This document shows, piece by piece, positions 11,767-22,515 of a stretch of 64,000 bases of DNA. The DNA is taken from positions 27,086,378 to 27,150,377 of the forward strand of contig JAKGHH010000008.1 of NCBI GenBank assembly GCA_022828595.1, given 5' to 3'. The position numbers and the translations under genes are program-made. The notes under the pieces are model-generated. The model was not told the DNA's origin. It saw only the letters and a list, made by a program, of their open reading frames with translations, and did not search any database. The DNA comes from Nelumbo lutea. Lineage: Eukaryota > Streptophyta > Magnoliopsida > Proteales > Nelumbonaceae. Every line of letters begins with the position of its first letter. Position 1 is the stretch's first letter.

Positions 11767-12024
11767 ATGTTGCATCTCGAACCACCAAAACTTCACTTCT
11801 CTTTCATATTTCCATCATTTTCTCTTTGCTAATCCCTTTCTCAAACTCATTATTCTTCAACTTCTAGTTTTGACGACGAAGCAAAAGGAAACTTAAGCTT
11901 GAAAGGCGATGCGTCAATCATCAGAACTGTCATTCAACTCACCCTAAACGAACGTGATAGCTATTCGAACGATAGCAAAGGTCGAGCTACATACAGAGAC
12001 CTAGTACACATCTTGGACAGATAA
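11767..12024 (+). pseudogene. LecRK-B, 5' fragment
   Basis: In the frame reading HISIIFSLLIPFSNS this matches the signal peptide of the other copies (HISILFFFLVPSANP in copy D). After stops and a frame change it matches the lectin N-terminus: LKGDASIIRTVIQLT and KGRATYRDLVHILD correspond to LERDATFSDQGTIELT and GRASYKDPIRLWD in copy C. The match stops at about 12,024, where copia sequence begins, and the gene resumes near 15,260. So this is the 5' part of a receptor kinase interrupted by a retrotransposon. It carries several stops and is not functional. Confidence 0.75.
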
Positions 12025-12110
12025 AGTAAAGAGAAGAAATGTTTTCAAATAATGGATTGAATTTCACTATCTTAAATAACTGTACATGGCTGAATATATA
12101 TACAAAATAA

Positions 12111-12406
12111 TAAAGAACAAATTAGAAACAATTACAAGAATAGAAACAGAGGAAATAAGGAAAGGAGCTTCAGTAGGAAACTTGCTATGAGGAGAGTTTC
12201 CTTTTTGCATTGATTGATCTCTCTTTGGTGAGAGTCCTTTATATAGTAATTGGTTCTTCTTTGGCAGCTACTATACAAAGGACTCTTACCAAAGAGAGAT
12301 CAATCAATGCAAAAAGGAAACTCTCCTCTTAACAAGTTTCCTACTGAAGCTCCTTTTCTTATTTCCTCTGTTTCTATTCTTATAATTGTTTCTAATTTAT
12401 TCTTTA
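12111..12406. repeat. Inverted LTR-like arms, about 138 bp each
   Basis: The arms 12,111-12,248 and 12,269-12,406 are near-perfect reverse complements around a 20-bp loop. They share for example GAGAGTTTCCTTTTTGCATT and its complement. The right arm leads directly into a PBS-like site and the copia gag gene, so it is probably the end of that element's 5' LTR. The left arm, with TGTACAG-type LTR words beyond it towards 12,030, is then an LTR fragment in opposite orientation. A head-to-head insertion or a rearranged LTR would explain it. Confidence 0.75.
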
Positions 12407-12424
12407 ATTTAACTATCAGAGCCT

Positions 12425-13325
12425 ATGGCCTACAATACCTCTGTTGCTTCTGAAGCAATGAGCTCGAGGTCAACCCTCTTCCAAACTGCTTCTCTACCCA
12501 TGAACATCAGTTCAATTCTCAACATCTCTCATTATATCTTACCATCAAACTTAATGGAGATAATTTTCTTCCCTGGAAAACTCAGTTGCTTCCAGTACTT
12601 CAATCTCACAAACTCATGGGACTGATTGATGGATCGGCTAAGCCTCCTCCAGAAGAAATATCAGATCCCAATGATAATAGTAGGCGGATTCTGAATCCAG
12701 ACTTCATTACTTGGGTGAAGGAGTCCTAGCGCAAGTTGTTGGTCTTTCCACTGCTGTTGAAGTTTGGAGTGCTCTGGAAAGACCATTCTCCTCTCATTCT
12801 AGATCCAGGGTGCTACAATTGAGGCGCCAATTTCAAAATCTAAAGAAAGGAAATTTCTCCAGCAGTGACTATGTCCAGAAGGACAAAACCATCGCAAATA
12901 ATCTTTCTGCAGTTTTAGAACTAGTAGCCAAAGAAGATCTGGTTCTATACGTCTTATCTGGTTTGGGAAGTGAGTATGAATCTATTATTACAACCATCAC
13001 CAATCGAGCTGATGCAGGTCAGCTCAATATTAGTGATGTCCTTGGATTACTTTTCAGCCATGAATCCTGGCTTTCGCAACATAGTTTTTCTAGTGAAAAT
13101 CATAATGCGAATGTTGCCATGAACAATAAAAATGCTACTAACAATTTTCTGACCTTTCAGAACTCATATAATCAAAACAAGGGTGGCAACAATCGTGGTA
13201 GAGGCAAGGGGTGTGGAGGTCAGCCCTCAGGCTGTGGGCAAAGCTGCGGCAAAGGAAATAGAATTGTCTGTCAACTATGTAACAAACTAGGCTATGGTGC
13301 ACTAAAGTGTTACAAAACGGTTTGA
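12425..13325 (+). pseudogene. copia gag (UBN2-type) relic
   Basis: Starts MAYNTSVASEAMSS. After a frame change it reads KLNGDNFLPWKTQLLPVL and MGLIDGSAKPP, the typical start of plant copia Gag, then VEVWSALERPFSSHSRSRV and LQLRRQFQNLKKG. The C-terminus is Gly/Asn-rich with a zinc knuckle CQLCNKLGYGALKC, where the expected histidine is Tyr. The protein would package element RNA in cytoplasmic particles. At least two frame changes and the altered knuckle make it inactive. Confidence 0.8.
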
Positions 13326-13329
13326 TCTA

Positions 13330-14990
13330 TCATATCAAGGAGAAAGCAGTTCGCACCCACCAAATCCTGCAGCCTTTCATAGTGGTGTACCTCACAATGG
13401 CTCTATGGCTGGATATGGCGCCACCCATCATATGACACCAGATGTTGACAACTTGCAACTTCGATCCGAACACCAAGGTTTTGATCAAGTCAAGATTGGT
13501 AATGGTACAGGTTTGACTATAAGTAATACAGGGTCGGCTTCATTAGTTTGCAATGATAATCAGTTTACCTTAAAGAATATTTTCCATGTTCTCTCTTTTA
13601 CCGAAAATTTGCTCTCTGTAAGTAAATTTACTAAGGGTAATAATTTGATTTTGAATTTCATCTGGATTTCTTTGCCTTGAAGAACTATACAAGGAGAATT
13701 TTACTCAGAGGACCCCATAGAAATGGACTCTATCAGTTTCCTGGAGCAGTTCAGCAGAGGATAGAAAACTAGGAAGATTGTGTTGGAGAGAAAACCTCCT
13801 TGGTAGAATGACATCAACAACTTGGCCATGCCTCCTTAAGAGTTGTGAAAAACTTTATTTCTAAATTTGGTTTACCTTATTCTGGGTCTTTTAGTCATCC
13901 TTTTGTGTGTGAAGCTTGTCAGATGGGCAAAGCCCATCGTTTAAATTTATCGTCTTCAAATACATCTTTTTCTTCCCCTCTCGAATTAGTATTTTTTTAT
14001 GTATGTGGACCTGCCCCAACTTCATCCAATAAAGGGTTTTGATATTATGTTTTATTTATGGATGCATATTCAAAATTTTCATGGATTTTTCCTCTTGAGA
14101 GAAAATCGGATGTGTTTAATATGTTTCTTAAATTCAAGAATCATGTTGAGAATCTTTTCTCTACAAAAATCAAGATGTTTCAGAGTGATTGGGGTGATGA
14201 ATTTCGCTCTCTTTCCCGCTATCTTGACAATGTTGGTATTACTCACCATCTCAGTTGTTCCCACAAGCATGAACAGAATGACAGTGCTGAACGCAAACAT
14301 CGGCACATCATTGAGTCCACCTTATCTCTACCGGCATCATCTTCTCTCCTTCAGTCATTCTGGGTCGATGCTGCTGAAATTGCAGTCTTCCTTATCTATC
14401 GACTGCTAGCTCTAGGTCTTGGTAATCTCTCTCTTTATGAGAAGTTATTTGGCAAACCTCCTGATTATTCTATATTAAAAGTATTTGGCTTCAATTGTTT
14501 TCCTCTACTTCGGCCTTATAATTTGCACAAGATGGATTTTTGATATGCTCCTTTTATCTGTATTGGCTACAGCAACAGTCACAAAGGGTATCATTGTTAC
14601 AATCCTACTACCGGCAAGGAAATCATTGTTTGCCATGTTGTTTTTGATGAACATTCCTTTCCTGAACTTGTGTCGTCATCGCCACCTCTCAGCCTTGCTG
14701 CTCCCACTGGTGTTACTCTCCCCTCTTTGGGTAATCATTAATGCTGACACATGTCTAGCTCTACCGCTTCTGCTCCTGAGGTATCTCTTTCTTCCTTGCC
14801 TTCTATATCTATTACTAATGAGGAATTTGCTACTTCTTCTTCTGAACCAGAATAGGAAGCTTCCATCATTGATGATCTCTTACCAGTTTGGCGCACCAGA
14901 CCTATTCAGGAATTGCTTGACACAACCCTACTGTGGGACCCCCTTCTTGCACTCATACTATGACAACAAGGTCAATGGCATCTAAATCAG
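13330..14990 (+). pseudogene. copia protease and integrase relic
   Basis: The protease core reads GYGATHHMTPD where the family has DSGATHHMTPD, so the catalytic Asp is lost. KNIFHVLSFTENLLSVSKF follows. The integrase zinc region (CEACQMGKAHRL near 13,905) and the catalytic core ([41 protein letters not shown] at 14,058-14,310) are spread over several frames. Beyond 14,545 a Ser/Pro/Leu-rich linker region leads to RT. Normally this part matures the particle and inserts cDNA; here it cannot. Confidence 0.8.
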
Positions 14991-15259
14991 CTCAAGCTTT
15001 GTTTGCCACTCGCCATCCTCTTCCTCTTGCTCTAATTCATGATGCTATTACTCATGAAGAGGAGCCATCTTCCTACGGTCAGGCTGCTAAATCCCTTCAT
15101 TGGCATTCTACTATGGCTGTCGAATTCCATGCATTACTTCAGAATGACACTTGAGAATTGGTTCCCTATGATTCCTCTATGAGCATAGTTGGGTCCATGT
15201 GAGTCTTCAAAATCAAACGGCACCCTGATGGTTCTAGCCTTCCCTCCTTACCAAAGAAA

Positions 15260-15947
15260 GCTCTAGCTTCATGAACTGAATGGCAGAAACTCCGGTGATG
15301 TTTTACCTCACCGCAAACGGTTCTGACTTCCTCTAGATTCAGGAGGTGGCTGCCTTAGCTTGGTCTTTTCAGTAATGACTTTCTGTTCAACAACAAAACA
15401 GAGAATCAACTTATTGCGGTGGAGTTCGATACTTTTTAAAACGGCTGGGATCCAGCATACCGTCATCTAGGTATTGATGTCAATTCCATTGATTCTCTGA
15501 CAAATGTTGAATGGTATAGTAATATTACCAAATGGGAGAACAGTTGATGCTTGGATTAATTACCTATAATTCTACTACAAAAGAGCTGAGTATTTTCTTG
15601 GCATATATTGAAAAGCCAGAATCTTGTGGGAACCCTGGAAGTTATTGCCAGAATGGGTGGCCGTTGGGTTTTCGGGGGCGGTTAGCTGGATGTTTTTGTC
15701 TCCAGCTAATCCGCACCCTGTGAATATGGGTTTTTAATGGAGTGTTTGATGGTTATTGGGTTATGGTGTGCTCATCCAGATTGCAAGCAATGCAGGTTCT
15801 TCATTTTGATGCTCCATTACCTGCTCTCCCACCTAAGATGCCGATGTCCACTTATTGTGTTTGATCTTTCGGTCGAGTTCATCATCTAATGCTGTGTTTT
15901 CTTCTACTAGTTCTTCAACTTCATCTCTCTTGATTATTGCACGCTAA
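15260..15947 (+). pseudogene. LecRK-B, 3' fragment with large internal deletion
   Basis: Resumes at the lectin strand MFYLTANGS (AFFLAPNGS in the others), then ENQLIAVEFDTF, a TAA stop at 15,437-15,439, GIDVNSID and PEWVAVGFSG. At about 15,681 it jumps through a short MITE tip straight to MECLMVIGLWCAHPD near the kinase C-terminus. It ends with a Ser-rich tail and a stop at 15,945-15,947, matching the end of copy A. The membrane segment and nearly the whole kinase are therefore missing, and there are stops and frame changes. Confidence 0.85.
15681..15713. mobile_element. MITE tip remnant at the LecRK-B deletion junction
   Basis: TTAGCTGGA and TCCAGCTAA form a 9-bp inverted pair around TGTTTTTGTC. 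The right half, TTTTTGTCTCCAGCTAATCC, equals the right tip of the 11.5-kb MITE. It lies exactly where about 0.8 kb or more of the receptor kinase is missing. It is probably the two ends of a deleted MITE. Confidence 0.65.
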
Positions 15948-16500
15948 TTAGTTCAAATCATATTTTAACTTACTCTTGTATGATACATTTTCTGCAATTT
16001 TCTTTATGTGGTTTTACTCTGTTTATCGGACTCTAGCTCATCTATTGTGGCTTTACAAAAATAATTTTTGGTAAGTTTTTTCCAATTGTACAAGCTGCAA
16101 TGTTGACCATTGTTGGGTTGGAGTTACCAAGCCTACTAGGGTTGGCTTGGTAAAATTTTGGTTCGCACCTAGCAATAGTGGTGGAAGTCGGCCCAGGTTG
16201 AGGGTAGGTGCTGAACCACGGTCCTTATTCTAACTCAATATAACCATTAAACTGACGTAGGTATTGAGCCCAACCTAGAACTCCTCAGGCCCAACGGTGT
16301 TCGGATATTGGAACCCATCCGAACCATAACCATTTGGATCAATTTGGACGGTCCGAAGTGTTACATCGGACTGGACTGGTTCAAAATTTGATTGTCCGGT
16401 AAATTAGTGGACCGAAACGGATTAATCCAAAGACCCAATCGTCCGTTCAATTGTTCATTATCTCCTTTCTGTCGAAGCATATGAGAGAGGGTTATCTCTA
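15948..16500. other. 3' flank of LecRK-B, GGTCCGAA-rich relics
   Basis: No gene seen. From about 16,140 the sequence has words such as GGTCCGAAGTG, CCGAACCATAACC and GGACCGAAACGG, as in old non-autonomous transposons. Confidence 0.3.
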
Positions 16501-16504
16501 TGAA

Positions 16505-16760
16505 TGATTCCTTTCGTTTGAGGTGTATTCTCTCTCTCCGGCGGTATATCAGAGAGCGTTCTCAGACTTCTTTAACCGATGGCATATTACAGGTTCTCTC
16601 TCTGTCCGACACTATTTCAGAGAGTGTTTTCGAAAGCAACGATCTCTCTTTCTATGTTACATTGGATTTATCTCCGGCAATGTTTCCGGTTCGAGGTGCT
16701 CTCTCTCTCTCTTCCTCTGGCAGTATATCAGAGAATGTTTTTAGACGATCTCGTCTTTAA
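16505..16760 (+). repeat. Three degenerate tandem units, about 80-120 bp
   Basis: The words CTCTCTCTCC..GGCGGTATATCAGAGAG, CTCTCTCTGTCCGACACTAT plus TTCAGAGAGTG, and CTCTTCCTCTGGCAGTATAT plus CAGAGAATG mark three related units. The first and third are followed by similar CATATTACA stretches. Peptides read here (RYIRERSQT, RHYFRECF, QYIRECF) are products of the repeat, not evidence of a gene. Confidence 0.55.
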
Positions 16761-17284
16761 CAACGAACGACATATTACAAAGCAATCCAACAAGTTGGTA
16801 AGACCAATTGATTATTCCCTTTTTCTCTCTCTTAAACATGTATCGCATTTGCACCTGATAATATCTCTAAGACAAAACTATTTACAATTCATGAACAATT
16901 ATTGAACAGTTATAAATGAACAAATTTCTTTACTTTTATAACTGGGCAGTTTTTGGAGTGAGAGTAAAGGATATATATGTCCTTTTTTATGCTTGTTGTT
17001 TGTTGCTTAGATAAGGGCTAAAAATGTCTAATGAAAAGCTCAGAAAATGGGGCTATTTGTTCTTTTATTAGTAATATAGATTTTTGCAACTAAAACAATC
17101 TTTGAATCCCACCTCAATTCGTCTTTCTTAATCTTTTAAGATTCAATTCATCTGGTTGAGGAGAAATTTATTACAGAAGTTTTGGATTTTAGTATGGTTT
17201 ATTGTGATTTGTGAAAATTTATTTTCTTTTAATCTTTTTATTTTCTATTTTGATAAATTTTTATATTTTGTGAAAATATTAATC

Positions 17285-17775
17285 AATGTTTAAAAACCAG
17301 CCAAAACTAGAATCGCTTTGGCCACCGATTTTTGGGTCAGCTATTCGATCATTTGGTTTGATTGGACGACCCATTCCAATGTAAAAAAAATAAAAAATAA
17401 TAAAATAATAAAAATAAAAATTACCAAAAACCATTGTTTGGATTAAACGGGTTAATGGTTCAACCACTTGGATCAATGGGTTGTTGATAATGTCAATGGT
17501 TTTTTGGCTAAGATATGATGAATTAAGGGTGAAATTGTACCACTCATGGTTTTTAAAAACAACCCGGAAATGGAACTATTCTAGCCACCGGTTTCCGGGT
17601 TGATGGTTTGACCGTCCGGTTAGAATAGATGGCCCATTCTAACAACAAAAATTTAAAAATAAAAAAATAGCCAAAAACTGTTGAACGGGTTGACGGTTCA
17701 ACCTCCCAGGTCAATGGATCGTTGATCAATTCAACGATTTTTTGCCAGGGACCGGGTTTGGGGTAAAACTGAACC
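17285..17775. repeat. Direct duplication, two units about 230 bp
   Basis: The units at about 17,285-17,510 and 17,548-17,775 run in parallel: both start TTAAAAAC, then GCCACCGGTTT/GCCACCGATTT, GACGGCCCATTC-like and A-rich linkers, GGGTTAATGGTTCAACC / GGGTTGACGGTTCAACC, and TCAATGGTTTTTTGG / TCAACGATTTTTTGC. Spacing is about 260 bp. The style resembles plant MITEs rich in GGTTCAACC. Confidence 0.6.
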
Positions 17776-17899
17776 GGTTGCCTGGACGGTTCGCGGGCCA
17801 AATGATTTGACTGTTCGGGTCAATGACGGCTCGAAAACCATGGTTTTAATATATTTCTATAATTTTTATATTTTTAAAAATTTTATATAATTTTGTTTA

Positions 17900-18480
17900 T
17901 GTTTCATTCAACTTGGACTGAATTGGATTGCAACAGGTGCTTTAGTTTTTCATATATTTTCTGGATTTCTCATGTTGTTTTGGTGATTGATTAAATTTGG
18001 ATTGGATTGGACCCAATCCGGTCCATTTGCATTTAATTGGATTTGATTGGTTTGCAACATGTGTTGTAGTTTTTTATATATTTTCTAGATTTCTCATGTT
18101 ATTTTGGAGTTTGGTTCTAGTTGGATTGGATTTGACCCAATCTGGTCCGTTTGCATTTTAATTGGATTGGATTGGATTGCAGCAGATGTTGTAGTTTTTT
18201 TTATATATATTTTTCTGGACTCTCATGTTACTTTGGTGTTTGATTCAATTTGGATTGGATTGGACCCAATCCGATCTATTTGCATTTTATTTGGACCAGA
18301 TTGGATTGCAGCAGGTGTTTTAGTTTTTTATATATTTTTTCTAGATTTTTCATATTATTTTGGTATTTTATTCAATTTGGATTGAATTAGACTCAATCTA
18401 GTCCATTTGTATTTTATTTGGACTGGATTGGACTTGATTTGATCCAACCCATTTATAAATGGACCAATATTAAGTTAGAA
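17900..18480 (+). repeat. Tandem array, about 125-bp unit, 4-5 copies
   Basis: Each unit contains TTGGATTGGATTGGACCCAA, a CCATTTGCATTTTA stretch, GGATTGCAGCAGGTGTTGTA, a TTATATATTTTCTAGATT stretch and TCATGTTATTTTGG. Copies start near 17,991, 18,114, 18,243 and 18,370, with a partial one before. The open frame across the array (WIGFDPIWSVCILIGLDW and variants) is a by-product. Confidence 0.75.
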
Positions 18481-18489
18481 CGGATTAAA

Positions 18490-20110
18490 CCAAATCCAAT
18501 GCATTTGACAGCTCAGGCCACACGGAGAGGTGAAATTGGGTTGGGTTAGGTTGGGCTGAGGTTGGCCCAATTTTTTAACCTTACTACATTTAGGGGTGCC
18601 AGTTCGGCACATGATAATTAAGTTGCAGACCTAGTTCTTTATATCAAAACATACTGACCTTAAAGGTGGTGCCGAGGCTTTGATTTACAATATATAAATC
18701 AAATTATTAAGTAATTAGATAAGATGCCATATGTTCTATTTATTTTTTTATTGATCTATGTTATATAAGTTGTCTTAATAAAACAATTACCTGCAACGTC
18801 TTCATAAGAATTTTTTTAAGCTTAAAATATATTTATGCTTCGGCTGTGTGAACTAGAGCATGCCACTGAGGTTAATGGGCTAGAGGATCCAAATTCTATT
18901 AGGCCCCTCTTTGTATTTGGGCTAGAGGATCCAATCCAACAAAATATTAGAATTAATCGGGTATGTAGGAACTGCTAAAATCTTATATTCTAAACTTTAG
19001 CATATAAACAGTTGAGAAATAAACATAAAAAAGTATATTTTTCTCTATTCCTCCAATTAACTAATTTCATGATTCATACGGGTCCTTATTTCAATCCCAC
19101 TAATTACGTATGGACTTGGACCCTATTTCAATCAGGTCCAACATGGGTGGAATCAAATCCAATGAAATGGGTTGGGTAGCTTGGATTCATTTATGCATTG
19201 CCACTTCTTGAATCCTTCCATTTTCAGTTTGGCAAAGGTCTGATCTGAATAAAACATTACAGATTTTTCATATTAGAATTATCCACTAGTTTTAATAAAT
19301 TAAAAGAATGATTTGACCATTCAAATTTTTTCTAATGGAGGCATTTGGGAGAAATTATGGGTGAGCATGGATCTGTTCAGTTCAGGTTTTTGAAACTTAT
19401 TCTGTAGGAGTCAGTTCTACATTTTTTGACCTAAAACCCTCCATGTCAAGACCAGTTTGAGGGTTGATTCTGGCCTTGGCAGTTTTAAGATGGGTCCTGG
19501 ATCTATCCATGGAAACTGTTATTTTCTTACTAAAAAATGAACCTTTTCTCAAAGGAAATAAACATTGCATAATATTAAGGATCAAACTAGATAGTTATAT
19601 ATGTTGTTCAGTTTAATATAGTACTGTATGATAAATTATGTTTTAACAGTGAGAATTATAAATGTGAAATAATCGCTTATCATTGATAATGCTACTATCA
19701 ATATATATTGTTGATTAGAAATCATGATCATGAAATGTTTAAACTTCATTGATTTTCAACAACAATATCTTTTAAACTTATTACCTTTATCTATTAAATA
19801 CGTAGATTGTTATTAATATATAGTTCAAAACTTATCATTATAATTTAAATTTTGTAAATATTACTTTTATATTACTTATTATACATATTTAAATTTTAAA
19901 TTTAAGGACTTTTTGAAGTGTTCGATTCTAATTGAGAGTGCAAGTGTAGGTCACCAGTTTTTAATTTTTGTATTTAGTTAGGGAACTTATTATTGTTAGC
20001 TAAGGCTCTTTTTGGAATGAAAATATGGAATATTTTGTGGGATGGGAATGAAAATATGGAATATTTTGGGGGAAATAAGTGGGAATGTAGGGAAAACTTA
20101 TTTAACAAAA
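18490..20110. other. Intergenic, no gene supported
   Basis: AT-rich, with a GGGTTGGGTTAGGTTGGGCT block near 18,537 and a tandem pair of GGAATGAAAATATGGAATAT near 20,013-20,067. No family signature was recognised in either strand. Confidence 0.35.
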
Positions 20111-20965
20111 AAAAACACCTTCCCTATAGTATTTCTAAGAGTTAATACAAGATCCATGAACCATAAATAAATTATTAATTATTTAATAACGTATTAATAA
20201 AATAATTTAATAAAAATTAATAATAAATAATAACCTAAAATAAATACTAAAAATATTAAACAATAAATAATTTAATGATTAATTACTTTTATAGAACAAA
20301 ATATAAAAACTATTAAACAAGTCATAAGTATTAATAAAATATAAACTAATAAAAATTTAAATATTTGTTAATGTTAATAATTAATTAACTAATTATTATA
20401 AAATTAATAATTAAAAATAAAATGCATAATCATAAAAATATTATTATTTAATTAATAATTAACAACAAAATATTTAATAATGCATTAACTTACTAATTAA
20501 TTAATAATCAAATAATTATTTTATAATTAATAATTTCATTCAAATAAATTAAAAGAAAATTTACAATAAAAAGTCATTAATAATTTATGAGTAAATAATT
20601 CAAAAATATTACAAATAATTAGTATTAATGAAATGTAATATTAATAATAACTTATAAAATAATAAAATGTAACACATTAACAAATTAAATAATTATGGAT
20701 TTTAAATATTTAATATATAATTAATAATAAAATACTAAAAAATAAAAAAGTAATATTATCTAATTAATAATTAAGAAAAAATAGTTAACAATTAATAAAC
20801 TAAGTAATTAATGAATAAATAAATAAGGGTGATATTGCTAATCTAATTAATGATTTAATAAAAATAATTAAATAATAAAACTAGATAATAATAAAATAAA
20901 ATTTGTTAATTAATTCATAGTAAATATTAATAAAATAAATTTTAAAATAATAATTCTTGATGAAG
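20110..20965. repeat. Extreme AT-rich low-complexity block
   Basis: About 850 bp made almost only of TAATTAATAAT/AAATAAT words, with very few G or C. It ends abruptly where the GC-richer retrotransposon sequence begins near 20,970. Not coding. It could be a matrix-attachment-like or slippage-grown stretch; nothing in it decides this. Confidence 0.7.
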
Positions 20966-20974
20966 ATCAAAAGT

Positions 20975-21745
20975 TGCAAACGTCCTTGGGGCGGGCATGT
21001 GGTGAGATCTCGGGCTTAGGTCTCCAACAGTCAAGTTAGTAGGGCTGAGCTATCTAAGGCAATAAGGCAATAAATGGAGCCAAAAGTCCCTAGTGAATGC
21101 TCAACCAACCTTTATATAGGCAAGGGCTGCTCGTGCCAAATGAGTCGTGTCAGAATGATGCAGGACATCGGAAGCCTCTTGAAGGACATGAGTTGCTCGG
21201 GGTAGAACACGTGCAACCTCTCTCGTGCCACATTGCTCTTGCATGGAGAGGTGTTGGCACCCAGTGGCTAATAAGATGGACACGCATGGCAATAGCTCTA
21301 GCAAATTTGATTGACATCGATGACAACTATGCTAGGTGAGGCGACCAGATGCAACGAACAACAATGGCATTCTGACAGGCAATGTTGCCAAATGGCCTTC
21401 TATATACACATGGTGGAGCTCAGTCATGCTTCCACTGGAGTAGCTCGATTGGTGGGGTGTGTCTCTTTGTGTTGGGAGCTCGAACCATATGTTGACCTCT
21501 TGGGTTGTATGCTGAGCCATCACTTGGTCTCTTAATAGTATAGTCGGACTAATTGTCAGGTCATTCGTGATGGAATAAACTCATCACCAACGAGCCCACT
21601 ATGACGAGGTGGTTCTTGGTGCCCGAGGTCTACTCGCAGCTGCGAGGTGACGTCAACCTACCAAGATGGGTTCTTGTAAATGGAGGTGTAATATTCTCGA
21701 TGGTTGCCATGTGTTCGAATCCTATAGGAGGTCACTTCTACTCCC
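20975..21745 (-). mobile_element. Putative 3' LTR of the gypsy element
   Basis: On the minus strand a purine tract (GGAAGTGGGGGGCAAG, plus 21,748-21,763) is followed by TGATGGGAGTAG, a plausible LTR start. Inside is a minus-strand TATATAAAGG (about 21,111-21,118). GGTCTCCAACAGTCAAGTTA near 21,020 also occurs, with changes, in the LTRs at 26.2 and 49.6 kb. The rest is not clearly alike, so the assignment is tentative. Confidence 0.4.
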
Positions 21746-22047
21746 ATCACTTGCCCCCCACTTCCAAGGCCGGGGTGGCTAAGCTTGGGTAAAGGAAATA
21801 TGAAGTGGTTCTTCTCAGATGATCTACCTCACGGTTCAAAATTTGTTGATTTGTTGGGGAAGTGTCATTTAGGTCCACAATGACAGGTCACATTGCTCCT
21901 ACAAGCATATCCGAAATTGTCAATTAACCAAAGGTAGACTTAAAAAACATGTTAAATTGGTTTTTTTCCTCAAGGAAGCCAATTTGTCGCAAGTCTTGAC
22001 TTTCGGATCGGCTCGATCGTAGCCATTGGCCACCTACCTTCTCTGCC

Positions 22048-22055
22048 TATAAATA
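22048..22055 (+). promoter_or_regulatory. TATA box of the antisense extra gene
   Basis: TATAAATA in the context CCTATAAATAGGAG, 187 bp upstream of the ATG at 22,235, in a GC-richer stretch. It would start a + strand transcript, opposite to the retrotransposon. Position and consensus fit; no transcript evidence is available here. Confidence 0.55.
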
Positions 22056-22234
22056 GGAGTGCCAAGCAGGGTCCATTTGCAAAGAACTATTTAGAGTGGT
22101 CATGCGTTTAAAGTCAAAGAGCTCGGCATTGAAGCTTTGAGGTCGTAGTCGGTCCTCCTTTTGGTCTTTGTTTCTTCTCGTCCCGGGTGAGTCCTCCCTC
22201 CCCAGTTAGTTTTCCTTTATTTAGTTTAATTTCC

Positions 22235-22515
22235 ATGTTGGGCTCTTCAGTAGATGCATTTAGGGAAATGGATAGGACCCTTCAAATTGAGCAGGAGGAT
22301 CTTCCTGACTCTTCTATAACCATGGATTTTATCAATGTTGGGCTCTTCAGTAGATGCATTTAGGGAAATTGATAAGACCCTTCAAATTGAGCAGGAGGAT
22401 CTTCCTGACTCTTCTATAACCATGGATTTTGTCAATGTTGGGCTCTTCAGTAGATGCATTTAGGGAAATTGATAAGACCCTTCAAATTGAGCAGGAGGAT
22501 CTTCCTGACTCTTCT
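22235..22515 (+). repeat. Three 100-bp tandem copies at the extra gene's start
   Basis: ATGTTGGGCTCTTCAGTAGA begins at 22,235, 22,335 and 22,435, exactly 100 bp apart. The copies are nearly identical, the second and third differing from the first by very few bases, so the duplication is recent relative to the decay around it. As 100 is not a multiple of three, each extra copy shifts the frame. Confidence 0.9.

Larger units (their letters stand above)
12411..15240 (+). mobile_element. Ty1/copia retrotransposon, truncated
   Basis: Order: PBS-like ACTATCAGAGCC (12,411-12,422, resembling the TGGTATCAGAGC site for initiator tRNA-Met), gag, protease, integrase, and only the first few residues of reverse transcriptase (MWVFKIKRHPDGS near 15,195-15,233). 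Then receptor-kinase sequence resumes. Most of RT, RNase H and the 3' LTR are missing. Frames are broken many times. It sits inside LecRK-B, so the insertion postdates that gene copy. Confidence 0.85.

Noticed and set aside
18104..18385. 93-codon open frame with WIGFDPI repeats.
   Set aside because: It is the translation of the 125-bp tandem array and has no start context or domain.
21711..21725. GTTCGAATCC, a perfect tRNA B-box-like word.
   Set aside because: No A-box or acceptor stem at the right distance; it lies in an LTR-like region.
22235..22515. Triple repeat considered as a CRISPR-like array.
   Set aside because: Units are contiguous 100-mers without unique spacers, in a plant retrotransposon.
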